DNA of 64,000 nt from the NCBI GenBank assembly GCA_902598305.1, contig CACKBL010000001.1, positions 180,205 through 244,204 of the forward strand, read 5' to 3'. The stretch comes from an uncultured Bacteroidota bacterium (GTDB lineage: Bacteria > Bacteroidota > Bacteroidia > Flavobacteriales > Flavobacteriaceae). Below, one piece after another: positions 43,963-53,865 of the stretch. The translations under genes and the position numbers were made by a program. Each line of letters starts with the position of its first letter. Within the stretch, counting starts at the first letter, position 1. The notes under the pieces were generated by a model. That model did not search any database. It was not told where the DNA came from and saw only the letters and a list, made by a program, of their open reading frames with translations.

Positions 43963-45342
43963 TTATCCTTTTTTAAAAATAAAATTTAAATCATATCTAA
44001 ACCTTAAAAGTAGAAAAATTGATGATGATAATAAACCTATCAATAAACCAATCCAAATTCCAACAACCCCAAGAGGTGTATTAATTCCTAAATAAAAGGA
44101 TACAGGTAATCCAACTAAAATATAAGCAATAAAAATTAATAAAGTTGGAATAACTACATCTTGGATACCTCTTAAAGCTCCTAAAATAACAGCTTGTAGA
44201 CCATCAAAAATCTGGAAAACACCAGATATCATTATAAGTTTTGATGAAATTTCAATTACCTCAAATACATCTGATACCGATTTATCAATGGTTTTATTTA
44301 AGTAAATACTTGGCAAATATTCATTAAAAAGTAAAAATATTATACAAAAAAATAAGTCGAATAATAATACAATAAAGAATAATGAATATGCGATTCTTTT
44401 TAAATTTATGATATCTTTTTTTCCAAACATTTTTCCTAGTCTTATCATAGCTACAACTGAAAAACCCATTGCGACCATGAACGTCATTGATGAAAGGTTT
44501 AATGCTATTTGGTTTGCAGCCTGTTCGTTTTTACCTAGTAATCCAGACATCCATATGGCTGTTATAAAGAAAAATACTTCAAAAAACATCTGAAGCGCAG
44601 AAGGGAAGCCCAAAAAAATTACTTTTTTTAATGTATAAAAATTAAATTTTATTTCTGTAAATGAAGATAAATATCTATTTAAAGTGGAGTTATAATAAAA
44701 ATAAAGAATGATAAATATCATTGATGAAAATCTAGCTATTAAAGTCCCAATCGCAGCACCTTCTATTCCTAATGATGGAAAACCAAATTTTCCAAAAATT
44801 AAAATATAATTTAAAATAATATTAATAAAATTGGAAAAAACTGTAGCATACATTGCAGGGCGGGTCATTGACAAACCGTCAGTAAATTGCTTAAAGGCTT
44901 GAAAAGAAATAAGTGGTATAAGAGATATTGAAACCCACTTCAAATAAGAATAAGCTAAAGAAACAACAATTGGAGGTTGTCCCATATCAAAAAGATATTC
45001 TTTTAAAACATATACACCAATGAACATAAGAAATCCTAAAAAAACACACAATAAAAAACCATGAGTTAGAAAGTCCTTTTCAGAATTATTTTTTTTCCCA
45101 ATCGACTCAGAAACTAATGGAGTAATTGCAGTCGAAAAACCTATTCCAACAGACATAGCAATTAGAATAAAACTGTTGCCTAGTGATATGGCCGCGAGTT
45201 CGCTGGTTCCTAATTTACCAACCATTATATTGTCTATCAGTTGAACTATTGTATGTCCTAAAAGTCCGAGTGTGACCGGATAAGATAAAGTTAAATTGTA
45301 TTTAAACTCTTTAGTGTAATCGAATAATTGGACCAAAATCAA
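43963..45342 (-). CDS. MATE family efflux transporter
   Basis: 12-TM protein with LTLSYPVTLGLLGHTIVQLIDNIMVGKLGTSELAAISLGNS. Confidence 0.92.
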   Translation of the reverse strand: MILVQLFDYTKEFKYNLTLSYPVTLGLLGHTIVQLIDNIMVGKLGTSELAAISLGNSFILIAMSVGIGFSTAITPLVSESIGKKNNSEKDFLTHGFLLCVFLGFLMFIGVYVLKEYLFDMGQPPIVVSLAYSYLKWVSISLIPLISFQAFKQFTDGLSMTRPAMYATVFSNFINIILNYILIFGKFGFPSLGIEGAAIGTLIARFSSMIFIILYFYYNSTLNRYLSSFTEIKFNFYTLKKVIFLGFPSALQMFFEVFFFITAIWMSGLLGKNEQAANQIALNLSSMTFMVAMGFSVVAMIRLGKMFGKKDIINLKRIAYSLFFIVLLFDLFFCIIFLLFNEYLPSIYLNKTIDKSVSDVFEVIEISSKLIMISGVFQIFDGLQAVILGALRGIQDVVIPTLLIFIAYILVGLPVSFYLGINTPLGVVGIWIGLLIGLLSSSIFLLLRFRYDLNFIFKKG

Positions 45343-46721
45343 AGTTTAAAATAGTCAACTAAATAAATTAGTGATACAATACTTGCAGCCCCAAGCTCCA
45401 ATTCTCTTTTGTTGACTGAGCTGAAAACGTCATTTTCAGAATGGTGATAATCAAAGTATCTTTGAGAGTCAGGTCTAAAACCGACCAAAACATTTTCTTC
45501 ATTTTTTAAATATGAAATATCAGCTCCACTCCCCCCTTTTTCAAAGTAGTGTACAAAGTAGGGTTTAAAGTATTTGCTCCAATTACTAATGATTTTAAAT
45601 TTATCATCGTTTGAATCCACGCTAAAGCCTTTAGGCGTAAAACCCCCTGCATCAGATTCTATTGCAAAAACATGGTTTTCGTTTTTAATTTTTGATTCCT
45701 GGCTATACTTAATTGCACCTCTTTGTCCATTTTCTTCATTAATAAAAAGCACAATTCTTAATGTTCTTTTTGGTTTATAGTTGATTTTTTTTAATAATCG
45801 GGGTACTTCCATTGATTGAACTACTCCTGCACCGTCGTCGTGAGCTCCATCACCTAAGTCCCAAGAATCTAAGTGAGCACCAACAATCATAATTTCGTTT
45901 GGAAATTCAATTCCCTTAATTTCTCCAATCACATTGTATGACTTTACATCAGGTAAATTTTTACAATTTTGTTTTAAGTAAAACTTTAAGTTTTTGTTTA
46001 GAGACAGCATTGAGCTGAGAAGTTCTGCGCCGTTTGTACTAATCGATGCGGCTGGAATTCTTTTTGACAATGGTAAATTTCCATAACTCATTGTGCCTGT
46101 GTGAGGCTGATCGTCTAGTTTTAGATTTAATGAACGAACTACAACACCTACAGCTCCGAATCTCGCAGCAATTTCGGCCCCTTGTAACCTCTGATTGACG
46201 GCTTCAGAATAGGCTTCGAAAGTATTTACTAAATCTGCACGCATTGCCCTATTAAAAAAAACTATTTTACCTTCTATTTCGTTTTTCTTTTCAAAGAGTT
46301 CGTCAAATGTCTTTACTTCAATTACATTGGCTCGCAGACCACCCAACGGAGTCGAGATAGAACCACCCAGTGCGCAAACAGGAACATTGATTGTATTACC
46401 GGGACTTGTTTCAATATTTGCATATTCAAATGTACCACGAATCCACTTAGGGACCATTACAGGTTGAAGATAAACCTTATCTAGCCCTAAGTTCTCTAGT
46501 TCATTTTTTGACCACTCAATTGCTCTTTGTGAATTTAAGGAACCTGACAATCTCCCTCCAATCTTATTTGATAAATGGTCTAACCACTCATAACTTTTCC
46601 CTTCGGTCAGTGATTTCTTAAATAAGATCTGAATATTTTTCTCAACTTCAGATTGTGGCAATAAAATTTTTGAAATAAATAGAAAAAAAGTGAATAAATA
46701 AATTGATTTATTTTGGAGCAT
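45339..46721 (-). CDS. M28 family peptidase
   Basis: VGAHLDSWDLGDGAHDDGAGVVQSMEV, FINEENGQRGAIKYS, FDYHHSENDVFSSV. Confidence 0.9.
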   Translation of the reverse strand: MLQNKSIYLFTFFLFISKILLPQSEVEKNIQILFKKSLTEGKSYEWLDHLSNKIGGRLSGSLNSQRAIEWSKNELENLGLDKVYLQPVMVPKWIRGTFEYANIETSPGNTINVPVCALGGSISTPLGGLRANVIEVKTFDELFEKKNEIEGKIVFFNRAMRADLVNTFEAYSEAVNQRLQGAEIAARFGAVGVVVRSLNLKLDDQPHTGTMSYGNLPLSKRIPAASISTNGAELLSSMLSLNKNLKFYLKQNCKNLPDVKSYNVIGEIKGIEFPNEIMIVGAHLDSWDLGDGAHDDGAGVVQSMEVPRLLKKINYKPKRTLRIVLFINEENGQRGAIKYSQESKIKNENHVFAIESDAGGFTPKGFSVDSNDDKFKIISNWSKYFKPYFVHYFEKGGSGADISYLKNEENVLVGFRPDSQRYFDYHHSENDVFSSVNKRELELGAASIVSLIYLVDYFKL

Positions 46722-47871
46722 ATGTTTTTATATTTTCAATAGATATTGGATTATCACCAAGTATCATTAACCTTTCGATGACATTTCTCAACTCACGTAT
46801 ATTACCACTCCATGGGTAATTTTCTAGTGTGCTTATTGCTTCTTTGCTAATTTTCTTTTTGGAAACACCTTGCTCTTCGCTTATTCGTTCAAGAAAGTAA
46901 TCACATAAACTTTTTATATCTGACTTTCTTTCAGATAAAGTAGGAAGTTTTATTTCAATTACAGCCAACCTATGAAAAAGATCTTCTCTGAAATTATTTG
47001 ATTCAATTAGTTTTTTTATTTTTTTATTAGTAGCAGCAATTATTCTTACATCCACTTCAATTACTTTTTCACTTCCTACTTTCTGAATTTTACCTTCTTG
47101 TAAAGCTCTTAAAACTTTAGCTTGAGCTTTAAGACTTAAATCTCCTATTTCGTCTAAAAAAAGGGTTCCACCATTTGCTAATTCAAACTTCCCAACCCTA
47201 TCTTTAATTGCTGAAGTAAAAGAACCTTTTACATGACCAAACAATTCACTTTCAATTAATTCAGAAGGAATAGCTGCACAATTTACTTCGATTAATGGTT
47301 GTTGGTTTCTCAGACTTTTAAAATGAATTTGTTGAGCAACCATTTCTTTTCCTGTTCCATTTTCTCCAGTGATAAGTATTCTTGCATTTGTAGGAGAGAC
47401 CTTTTCAATCAATTGTAAAACATTTTTAAATTTTGAAGAACTACCTATCATTTCATGCTTTTTCACAAGTTTTTTCTTTAATCTGGTATTCTCGTTTTGA
47501 AGATTTCTTATTTTAAAAGCATTCCTAACAGAAATTAGCAACCTATTTAAATCAGGAGGTTTTTCAATAAAATCATAAGCTCCTATTTTCATAGAGTCTA
47601 CTGCTGTTTCAATATTTCCATGACCGGTTAACATAATAAATGGTGTCGATAAATCCTTTTTAATAGCGAATTTAAGAACATCTAAACCATCTTTTTTAGG
47701 CATTTTAATGTCACAGACTGCGAGGTCAAATTTATCTCTGGATAATTTATCAATTGCATCATTCCCATCAATTGCTTCAGAAATTTTAAACTCTGGATTT
47801 TCATCAGTTAAAATTCTTTTTAAAACTCTTCTAATCGGTTCCTCATCTTCAATGATTAAAATCTTTTTCAT
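46708..47871 (-). CDS. sigma-54-dependent response regulator (NtrC type)
   Basis: Receiver domain plus AAA+ domain with ITGENGTGKEMVAQQIH, ELFGHVKGSFTSA (GAFTGA variant), FLDEIGDLSLKAQAKVLR. Confidence 0.92.
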   Translation of the reverse strand: MKKILIIEDEEPIRRVLKRILTDENPEFKISEAIDGNDAIDKLSRDKFDLAVCDIKMPKKDGLDVLKFAIKKDLSTPFIMLTGHGNIETAVDSMKIGAYDFIEKPPDLNRLLISVRNAFKIRNLQNENTRLKKKLVKKHEMIGSSSKFKNVLQLIEKVSPTNARILITGENGTGKEMVAQQIHFKSLRNQQPLIEVNCAAIPSELIESELFGHVKGSFTSAIKDRVGKFELANGGTLFLDEIGDLSLKAQAKVLRALQEGKIQKVGSEKVIEVDVRIIAATNKKIKKLIESNNFREDLFHRLAVIEIKLPTLSERKSDIKSLCDYFLERISEEQGVSKKKISKEAISTLENYPWSGNIRELRNVIERLMILGDNPISIENIKTYAPK

Positions 47872-47880
47872 TAAATAAAT

Positions 47881-49014
47881 TTAAGAAAACATATCCTTTA
47901 CTTTCTCAAAAAACGATTTGTCTGACTTTTCAGGTCTTGGTTCAAAATTTTCATCCCCTTTCATTTTTTGAAAAAATTGCTTTTGTTCTCTATTCAAAAC
48001 CTGTGGTGTCCATACATTTATATGAACCAAAAGATCTCCTTTACCGTAAGAATTTAAATCTGGTAAACCTTTACCTCTGAGGCGTAAAGTCTTGCCAGAT
48101 TGAATACCAGATTCTAGTTGAATTCTTACCTTGCCCTCTACAAGCTGAACCTCTTTAGAACAACCTAATGTAGCCTCAGAAAGTGATATATATAAATCAA
48201 AATGCAAATGACTTCCGTCTCTAATAAATTTGTCATGTACTAATTCTTCAATGAGTACAATCAAGTCACCTGCTATCCCATTACCAAACGACTCATTTCC
48301 TTTTCCCGATACCTTTAATTGCATACCTTCTTCAACTCCAGGGGGAATTTTAATACTTACCGTTTCTTCAGAATAAATCATTCCATTTGAATCACTCCCT
48401 TTAGGTCTATCCTTAATTACCTGACCTGTCCCGTTACAACTTGAACATGTTGTGGTTGTTTGCATTCTACCCAAAATCGTATTTGCTATTCTTACGCTTT
48501 GACCGCTTCCTCCGCATTGAGAACAGCCAGTAAAATTTAAACCTTCAGCTTTAATCTTTCTTTTAACCTTTACTTTTTTGTCAACGCCGTTAAAAATCTC
48601 TTCAAGTGATAATTTTACTCTGATTCTTAAATTTGCTCCTTTAGATACTCCTCTGCTACTTCCACCAAAACCTTCGAAACCACCACCAAAAGCACTTCCG
48701 AAAATATCACCAAACTGACTGAAAATATCTTCCATATTCATGCCTCCTGAGCCAAAACCCTGACTTCCTTCAAATGCTTGGTGGCCGTATTGATCATATC
48801 TTGCTTTTTTATCTGGATTTCCTAGAACTTCATAGGCCTCAGCTGCTTTTTTAAAGTTCAACTCAGCCTCACTGTCACCTGGGTTTTTGTCTGGGTGATA
48901 CTGTATGGCTTTTTTTCTATACGCTTTTTTTATTTCGGAGTCGGAAGCAGTTTTAGAAACACCCAAAATATCATAATAATCTTCTTTCATAATATATCTA
49001 TTGACCAACAACAA
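47881..49014 (-). CDS. dnaJ: molecular chaperone DnaJ
   Basis: J domain [40 protein letters not shown] region, two CXXCXGXG motifs. Confidence 0.94.
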   Translation of the reverse strand: MLLVNRYIMKEDYYDILGVSKTASDSEIKKAYRKKAIQYHPDKNPGDSEAELNFKKAAEAYEVLGNPDKKARYDQYGHQAFEGSQGFGSGGMNMEDIFSQFGDIFGSAFGGGFEGFGGSSRGVSKGANLRIRVKLSLEEIFNGVDKKVKVKRKIKAEGLNFTGCSQCGGSGQSVRIANTILGRMQTTTTCSSCNGTGQVIKDRPKGSDSNGMIYSEETVSIKIPPGVEEGMQLKVSGKGNESFGNGIAGDLIVLIEELVHDKFIRDGSHLHFDLYISLSEATLGCSKEVQLVEGKVRIQLESGIQSGKTLRLRGKGLPDLNSYGKGDLLVHINVWTPQVLNREQKQFFQKMKGDENFEPRPEKSDKSFFEKVKDMFS

Positions 49015-49513
49015 CCTTAGGAAAACGTATAATTTTATCTCCTAATTTATACCCCTTTTCTATGATGTCGATTATCTTTCCAGAATCCTTTTTGTCAGTT
49101 TTTATTTGAGATATTGCTTCGTGCAATTCCGGGTCAAAAGAATCTCCCTTTTGAACTTCTAGATCTAACAAACCATTAGTCTTTAGGATATCATTAAATT
49201 TGTTAAAAATTAACTCCAGACCAACGAAATCATCTGAATTTTTCATTTTCTTTGATTCCCTAATCGCTCTTGAAAAGTCATCTAACACAGGGAGTAGGCT
49301 CCCAATTACTTCTTGTCCAGCTGTTTTATATAAATCAATTCTTTCCTTGGTTGTCCTTTTTTTGTAATTTTCAAATTCAGCAAAAAGCCTTAAATATTTA
49401 TCCTCTTCTTCCTTTAATTCAGTTTTTAAATCATTAATTTGGTTTTCAACCTTGTTAGAATTTGATTTAGATTTTGATTGCTTTTTGTTAGGAGGTTTTT
49501 TTGCCACTTTCAA
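48998..49513 (-). CDS. grpE: nucleotide exchange factor GrpE
   Basis: [43 protein letters not shown]; overlaps dnaJ. Confidence 0.93.
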   Translation of the reverse strand: MKVAKKPPNKKQSKSKSNSNKVENQINDLKTELKEEEDKYLRLFAEFENYKKRTTKERIDLYKTAGQEVIGSLLPVLDDFSRAIRESKKMKNSDDFVGLELIFNKFNDILKTNGLLDLEVQKGDSFDPELHEAISQIKTDKKDSGKIIDIIEKGYKLGDKIIRFPKVVVGQ

Positions 49514-49555
49514 TTATTTATTAAAAATTTATCAAATTTTCTGCCAAATTATGAA

Positions 49556-49571
49556 AATTGTCAAATTGTCA
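49556..49571. repeat. perfect tandem direct repeat AATTGTCA x2 upstream of grpE
   Basis: AATTGTCAAATTGTCA read directly from the sequence, about 43 nt upstream of the grpE start. Confidence 0.8.
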
Positions 49572-49574
49572 TCA

Positions 49575-50495
49575 TTAATCTTTAACTAAATTCATGAAAG
49601 CTTCTTCTATTTCTAAAAATCTAAAAATAAAACCAGAGTCTATAATTTTTTTTGAACTTACATATTGACTATTAAAAATTAGTGTGCTCATTTCTCCAAA
49701 AAGTAGTCTAATCATAAACTTTGGTATAGGTATTGGTAATGATATTTTATTTAATGATTTAGCATAAAGCTTCACGAATTTTTTTTGTCTGACTGGATTT
49801 GGGCTAACTGCATTATAAACTCCGACCCATTTATTAAATATTGATTCCATTATCATATTTGATAAATCATATTCATGAATCCATGACTGATATTGATTAC
49901 CATCTCCAATAGGAGCTGCAATATTAAATTTTGTCGGAATTTGAAGTGTTTTTAAAATGCCACCTTTTCTGCTCAAAACCAAACCTATTCTAAAAATAGT
50001 GATGCTTATTCCAAGTTTCTTAAAGTTTAAAAGTTCTTTTTCCCATTTTTTAACAACTTGCTGTAAAAATGTTTTGCCTTCACAAATTGATTCTTCATCA
50101 TAAATTTTGTCATACGAAGATTCATAAATCCCTATAGCTGATGCACAGACTATATGCTCTATTTTTGATAAACTGCCATACTCTGATAAAGAATTGAATA
50201 AAAGTTTGGTCGTCAACAATCTACTAGATAAAATATTTTTTTTTCTTTTATTGGTCCATCTTTTAGATATGCTCTCTCCAGATAAATGAACAATATGAGT
50301 AACATCTTCAAAACATTTCTGATCAATTGTTTGTTTATTAGGATTCCAGAGGAATCCATTAAGATTTGGTGATTTTTTGATTTTTGTTTGATTACGCGTT
50401 AGGTAGTTTACTTTAAAACCTGTAGATAAAATTTTATCTATAAGGAATGAGCCAATATTTCCAGTTGCACCGGTTATTAAAAATTTCATTTTCAA
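49575..50495 (-). CDS. TIGR01777 family NAD-dependent epimerase/oxidoreductase
   Basis: LITGATGNIGSFLIDKIL, VHLSGESISKRWTNKRKKNILSSRL. Confidence 0.9.
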   Translation of the reverse strand: MKMKFLITGATGNIGSFLIDKILSTGFKVNYLTRNQTKIKKSPNLNGFLWNPNKQTIDQKCFEDVTHIVHLSGESISKRWTNKRKKNILSSRLLTTKLLFNSLSEYGSLSKIEHIVCASAIGIYESSYDKIYDEESICEGKTFLQQVVKKWEKELLNFKKLGISITIFRIGLVLSRKGGILKTLQIPTKFNIAAPIGDGNQYQSWIHEYDLSNMIMESIFNKWVGVYNAVSPNPVRQKKFVKLYAKSLNKISLPIPIPKFMIRLLFGEMSTLIFNSQYVSSKKIIDSGFIFRFLEIEEAFMNLVKD

Positions 50496-50512
50496 TTATT
50501 TAAAATTTATGT

Positions 50513-51199
50513 TTAATAATTTTTGATAGCTCTTATCATTTTTTTTTTTTTATTGGGTCCAGGTATTTTTTCAACATTCAATTTTAAATCTTTAAGTGAA
50601 TCAAATAAAATTTTCATAGATGAAAAGGTTACAAAAACAGAGTATTTACTCATTGAACTAACTATTTGATTTATTATTTTTTTTGACCACATTTCAGGTT
50701 GAACTCTATAACAAAACGGATCAAAATAAATTATATCCGGATTTATTTCAATATTAAAATTTTGTATCGTTGAAATGTTTTTAATCAATGTAAAATTTTT
50801 AGATAATTGAACTGGCGAATTCCATTTTGAATTATGTATAAAATTAAAAACCCTATTATTATCATTTAATTTTTTGCCATAATTCAATTTTTCGATTTCT
50901 GATAATTTTAAAGGGTAAGGTTCTACCGAGGAATACGTGAGTTTTGTATTAAGTATAAATTTAGATTCTTTAAAAGTTAAAAATGCATTCAAACCTGTAC
51001 CAAATCCGACTTCAAATATATTACAGTATTTCTTATTTGGATTTCTTTTCTTCCAGAAGTACAATCCATTTTTTATAAAAACGTGTTCAGATTCACTGAC
51101 GGCTCCGTATTTTGAATGGTAATACTCATTAAAGTCAGGTAAAAAAATTGTAGAACTCCCGTCGCCAGTAATGCAAATCAATTTTTTAAAATTTTTCAT
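50513..51199 (-). CDS. mnmD: tRNA (5-methylaminomethyl-2-thiouridine)-methyltransferase MnmD-like
   Basis: FNEYYHSKYGAVSESEHVFIKNGL, NIFEVGFGTGLNAFLT, IIYFDPFCYRVQPEMWS. Confidence 0.85.
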   Translation of the reverse strand: MKNFKKLICITGDGSSTIFLPDFNEYYHSKYGAVSESEHVFIKNGLYFWKKRNPNKKYCNIFEVGFGTGLNAFLTFKESKFILNTKLTYSSVEPYPLKLSEIEKLNYGKKLNDNNRVFNFIHNSKWNSPVQLSKNFTLIKNISTIQNFNIEINPDIIYFDPFCYRVQPEMWSKKIINQIVSSMSKYSVFVTFSSMKILFDSLKDLKLNVEKIPGPNKKKKMIRAIKNY

Positions 51200-51274
51200 T
51201 AATTAACTTTCAAAATGTAAATTTATTGAGGTAAATTTTAAATTTAGTACTAATTTAGTCCTTAATAAATTTAC

Positions 51275-52333
51275 ATGCGAATAGAAAAAGCTTCCATTTC
51301 GAGATTAAATGACACCGATTTTAGTAATCTAAAATTTGGAGAAACATTTACTGATCATATGTTTGTCTGTGATTACGAATATGGAAAATGGGTTGATCCA
51401 AGGATTATACCTTACAAACCTATAGAGATAGAACCTTCTGCGAATGTATTTCATTATGGCCAAGCTGTTTTTGAAGGCATGAAAGCTTACAAAGACGACT
51501 CAGGAAAAATTTGGCTTTTTAGACCAACTGAAAATTACAAAAGAATATCTATTTCCTCAGAAAGATTAGCTATGCCAGAACTAGGAGAAAGTGTTTTTTT
51601 ATCAGCTTTGAATGAACTATTAACTCTTGACAGTGAGTGGGTAAAATCTGGAATAGGTAATTCAGTGTATGTAAGACCATTCATTTTTGGAAGTGAACAT
51701 TGTATAGCAGCCTCTCCCTCCAAGAAATATAAGTTTATGATTATTTTATCTCCGGTTCAAAGTTATTACAATGGTGCTCTTAAAGTTCTTGTGGCAGAAA
51801 AATATTCCAGAGCAGCTAACGGTGGTGTTGGATACGCAAAAGCCGCTGGTAACTATGGTTCACAATTTTATCCAACAGGTTTGGCTCAAAAAGATGGCTA
51901 CGATCAAATTATATGGACTGATTCCAAAGATCATAAGTTTTTGGAAGAAGCTGGAACAATGAACATATTTGTTCGTATTGATGATACAATAATTACAGCC
52001 CCAACTACTGATACAATTCTTGATGGGATAACTAGAAAGAGCATTATCAAAATTGCTAATGACAATAATATCAAGGTTGAGGTGAGACCTATTTCTATTG
52101 ATGAAGTTATTGAAGCTCATTCAAAAGGTAGGCTTAATGAAATTTTTGGTTCAGGAACTGCTGTTGTAGTTAGCGAAATTTCAAGCTTTGGGTATAAAGG
52201 AAAAAATTACGATCTAAAAAAAATTGAAAACAGTTACGCTGAAACTTTAAAGTCTATTATAACAAAGATTCAATACAATTTAATCAAAGACCCCTATGGA
52301 TGGAGGTCAGAAGTGAGTGCAATTAAGGTTTAA
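51275..52333 (+). CDS. ilvE: branched-chain amino acid aminotransferase
   Basis: FHYGQAVFEGMKAYKDDSGKIWLFRP, YAKAAGNYG, EEAGTMNIFV, FGSGTAVVV. Confidence 0.94.
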   Translation: MRIEKASISRLNDTDFSNLKFGETFTDHMFVCDYEYGKWVDPRIIPYKPIEIEPSANVFHYGQAVFEGMKAYKDDSGKIWLFRPTENYKRISISSERLAMPELGESVFLSALNELLTLDSEWVKSGIGNSVYVRPFIFGSEHCIAASPSKKYKFMIILSPVQSYYNGALKVLVAEKYSRAANGGVGYAKAAGNYGSQFYPTGLAQKDGYDQIIWTDSKDHKFLEEAGTMNIFVRIDDTIITAPTTDTILDGITRKSIIKIANDNNIKVEVRPISIDEVIEAHSKGRLNEIFGSGTAVVVSEISSFGYKGKNYDLKKIENSYAETLKSIITKIQYNLIKDPYGWRSEVSAIKV

Positions 52334-52712
52334 GTATTTTTCTAATATCTGGTTTAAAATAATTAGGACCTTTTAGCACTTTACCATCCTCTCTGTAAAT
52401 CGGCTTTCCATTATCCCCTAGTTTACTCATATTTGAACTTTGAATTTCTTGAAAAATTTCTTCAATTTTATTTTGAAGACCATGACTTATTATCGTACCA
52501 CAAAGAATATAAAGCATATCTCCTAAAGCATCTGCAATTTCAACAATATCGTTTTCTTTAGAAGCTTTTAAATATTCTAAATTTTCTTCCTCCATTAATT
52601 TGAATCTTAACTCTTTGATTTCTTCTGGAATATTTGCTTTAGGATCATTCAAATAATTTATATTAAATTTTTTGTGAAATAACTTTACTGAATCTAACTC
52701 TTTTTTTATCAT
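52323..52712 (-). CDS. MazG-like / phosphoribosyl-ATP-PPase-like NTP pyrophosphohydrolase
   Basis: ELRFKLMEEENLEYLKASKENDIVEIADALGDMLYILCGT (EExxE...ExxD motif). Confidence 0.82.
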   Translation of the reverse strand: MIKKELDSVKLFHKKFNINYLNDPKANIPEEIKELRFKLMEEENLEYLKASKENDIVEIADALGDMLYILCGTIISHGLQNKIEEIFQEIQSSNMSKLGDNGKPIYREDGKVLKGPNYFKPDIRKILKP

Positions 52713-52754
52713 GAAAATATTTATTAGTTTCGAAATTAAATTGTAAAATAATCA

Positions 52755-52943
52755 ATGTTTAGTGCAGGTCAAATTGTTTTCGCTTTATTTTTTTTTATTT
52801 CATTTATAATAATAATTTTTTATTCATACAAACAGGATAGAAAAACTATTAATTTATTTTACAGAGACAGTTATAAAATTTTGCTCGCCTTCATTTTTTT
52901 TTTCTTTCTACTGTTTTGTATAAAGTATTTTTTAATAGACTAA
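52755..52943 (+). CDS. small two-TM hypothetical membrane protein
   Basis: Two hydrophobic segments separated by SYKQDRKTINLFYRDSYK; fits between neighbouring genes. Confidence 0.55.
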   Translation: MFSAGQIVFALFFFISFIIIIFYSYKQDRKTINLFYRDSYKILLAFIFFFFLLFCIKYFLID

Positions 52944-52969
52944 TTTTGATTTAATTAATTATCATAGTT

Positions 52970-53341
52970 TTGGATTTAAAATCTTTAGTTCTAGTTTTCT
53001 TTGGTGGAGGTATTGGAAGTTCAATTAGATATATAGTTACAAAATACTCTAGCAAAAATTTAATCACTTTCCCGATAGGAACCTCTGTTTCTAATTTGGT
53101 TGGGTGTTTTATTATAGGTTTATTAATTGCTTTCTATGATAGGAATTCTATCGCGAAAAAAGATATATTTTTATTTATTTCTATTGGAATTTGTGGAGGT
53201 TTAACAACATTTTCAACATTTATGTTGGATATATACTATATGTTTAAAAATGAAAATTTTCAAAATATTTTAACCTACTTTAGTATAAATATCATTTTGG
53301 GATTTTTTTTTATATGTCTTGGTTTTTTCATTTTTAAATGA
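52970..53341 (+). CDS. crcB: CrcB/Fluc fluoride channel (TTG start)
   Basis: GGGIGSSIRYIV, PIGTSVSNLVGCFIIG, GICGGLTTFSTFMLD. Confidence 0.9.
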   Translation: MDLKSLVLVFFGGGIGSSIRYIVTKYSSKNLITFPIGTSVSNLVGCFIIGLLIAFYDRNSIAKKDIFLFISIGICGGLTTFSTFMLDIYYMFKNENFQNILTYFSINIILGFFFICLGFFIFK

Positions 53342-53520
53342 TTTAAGTTTTTTTAAATAATTCTCAATTTTGATATCAAAAATTTAAGTATGTCTAAAAA
53401 TTTATCATACTGAAATTACGTACTTCATAATTTTTCTAAATCTTTTTTTTTTCATTCGTAGTGATTATTGCTGTTTAATATTTTTGATCATTCATTAATT
53501 AAATAATAAACAAAATATCT

Positions 53521-53859
53521 ATGAAAAAAATCGAAGCAATCATTAGAAAGTCAAAGTTTTCTGATGTTAGAGACGCCCTTCATGAGGTAGATGTAAATTT
53601 TTTCAGCTACTGGGATGTTACTGGAATTGGTAACGAAAAGCAAGGGCAGGTTTATAGAGGTATAAGTTATTCTACCTCTGACATTCAAAGACGTTTTTTA
53701 TCAATCGTTGTCAATGACGACTTTGTTGATAAGACAATAGACGCAATAGTAAAATCAGGTGCCACAGACAAGGTTGGTGATGGGAAAATATTTGTACTTC
53801 CAATTGAAGATGCAATAAGAATCAGAACTGGAGAACGTGGCGGTAACACTTTAAATTAA
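53521..53859 (+). CDS. glnB: nitrogen regulatory protein P-II
   Basis: MKKIEAIIRKSKFSDVRDAL, T-loop tyrosine region QVYRGISY, GDGKIFVLPIEDAIRIRTGERG. Confidence 0.93.
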   Translation: MKKIEAIIRKSKFSDVRDALHEVDVNFFSYWDVTGIGNEKQGQVYRGISYSTSDIQRRFLSIVVNDDFVDKTIDAIVKSGATDKVGDGKIFVLPIEDAIRIRTGERGGNTLN

Positions 53860-53865
53860 TATAAC

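Noticed and set aside
52944-52969. Fluoride riboswitch upstream of crcB
   Set aside because: The gap is only 26 nt and lacks the conserved fluoride aptamer; no room for it.
53342-53520. 179-nt AT-rich gap before glnB as a possible riboswitch or small RNA
   Set aside because: No convincing stem structure or T-run terminator seen; probably the promoter region of the PII-amt genes.
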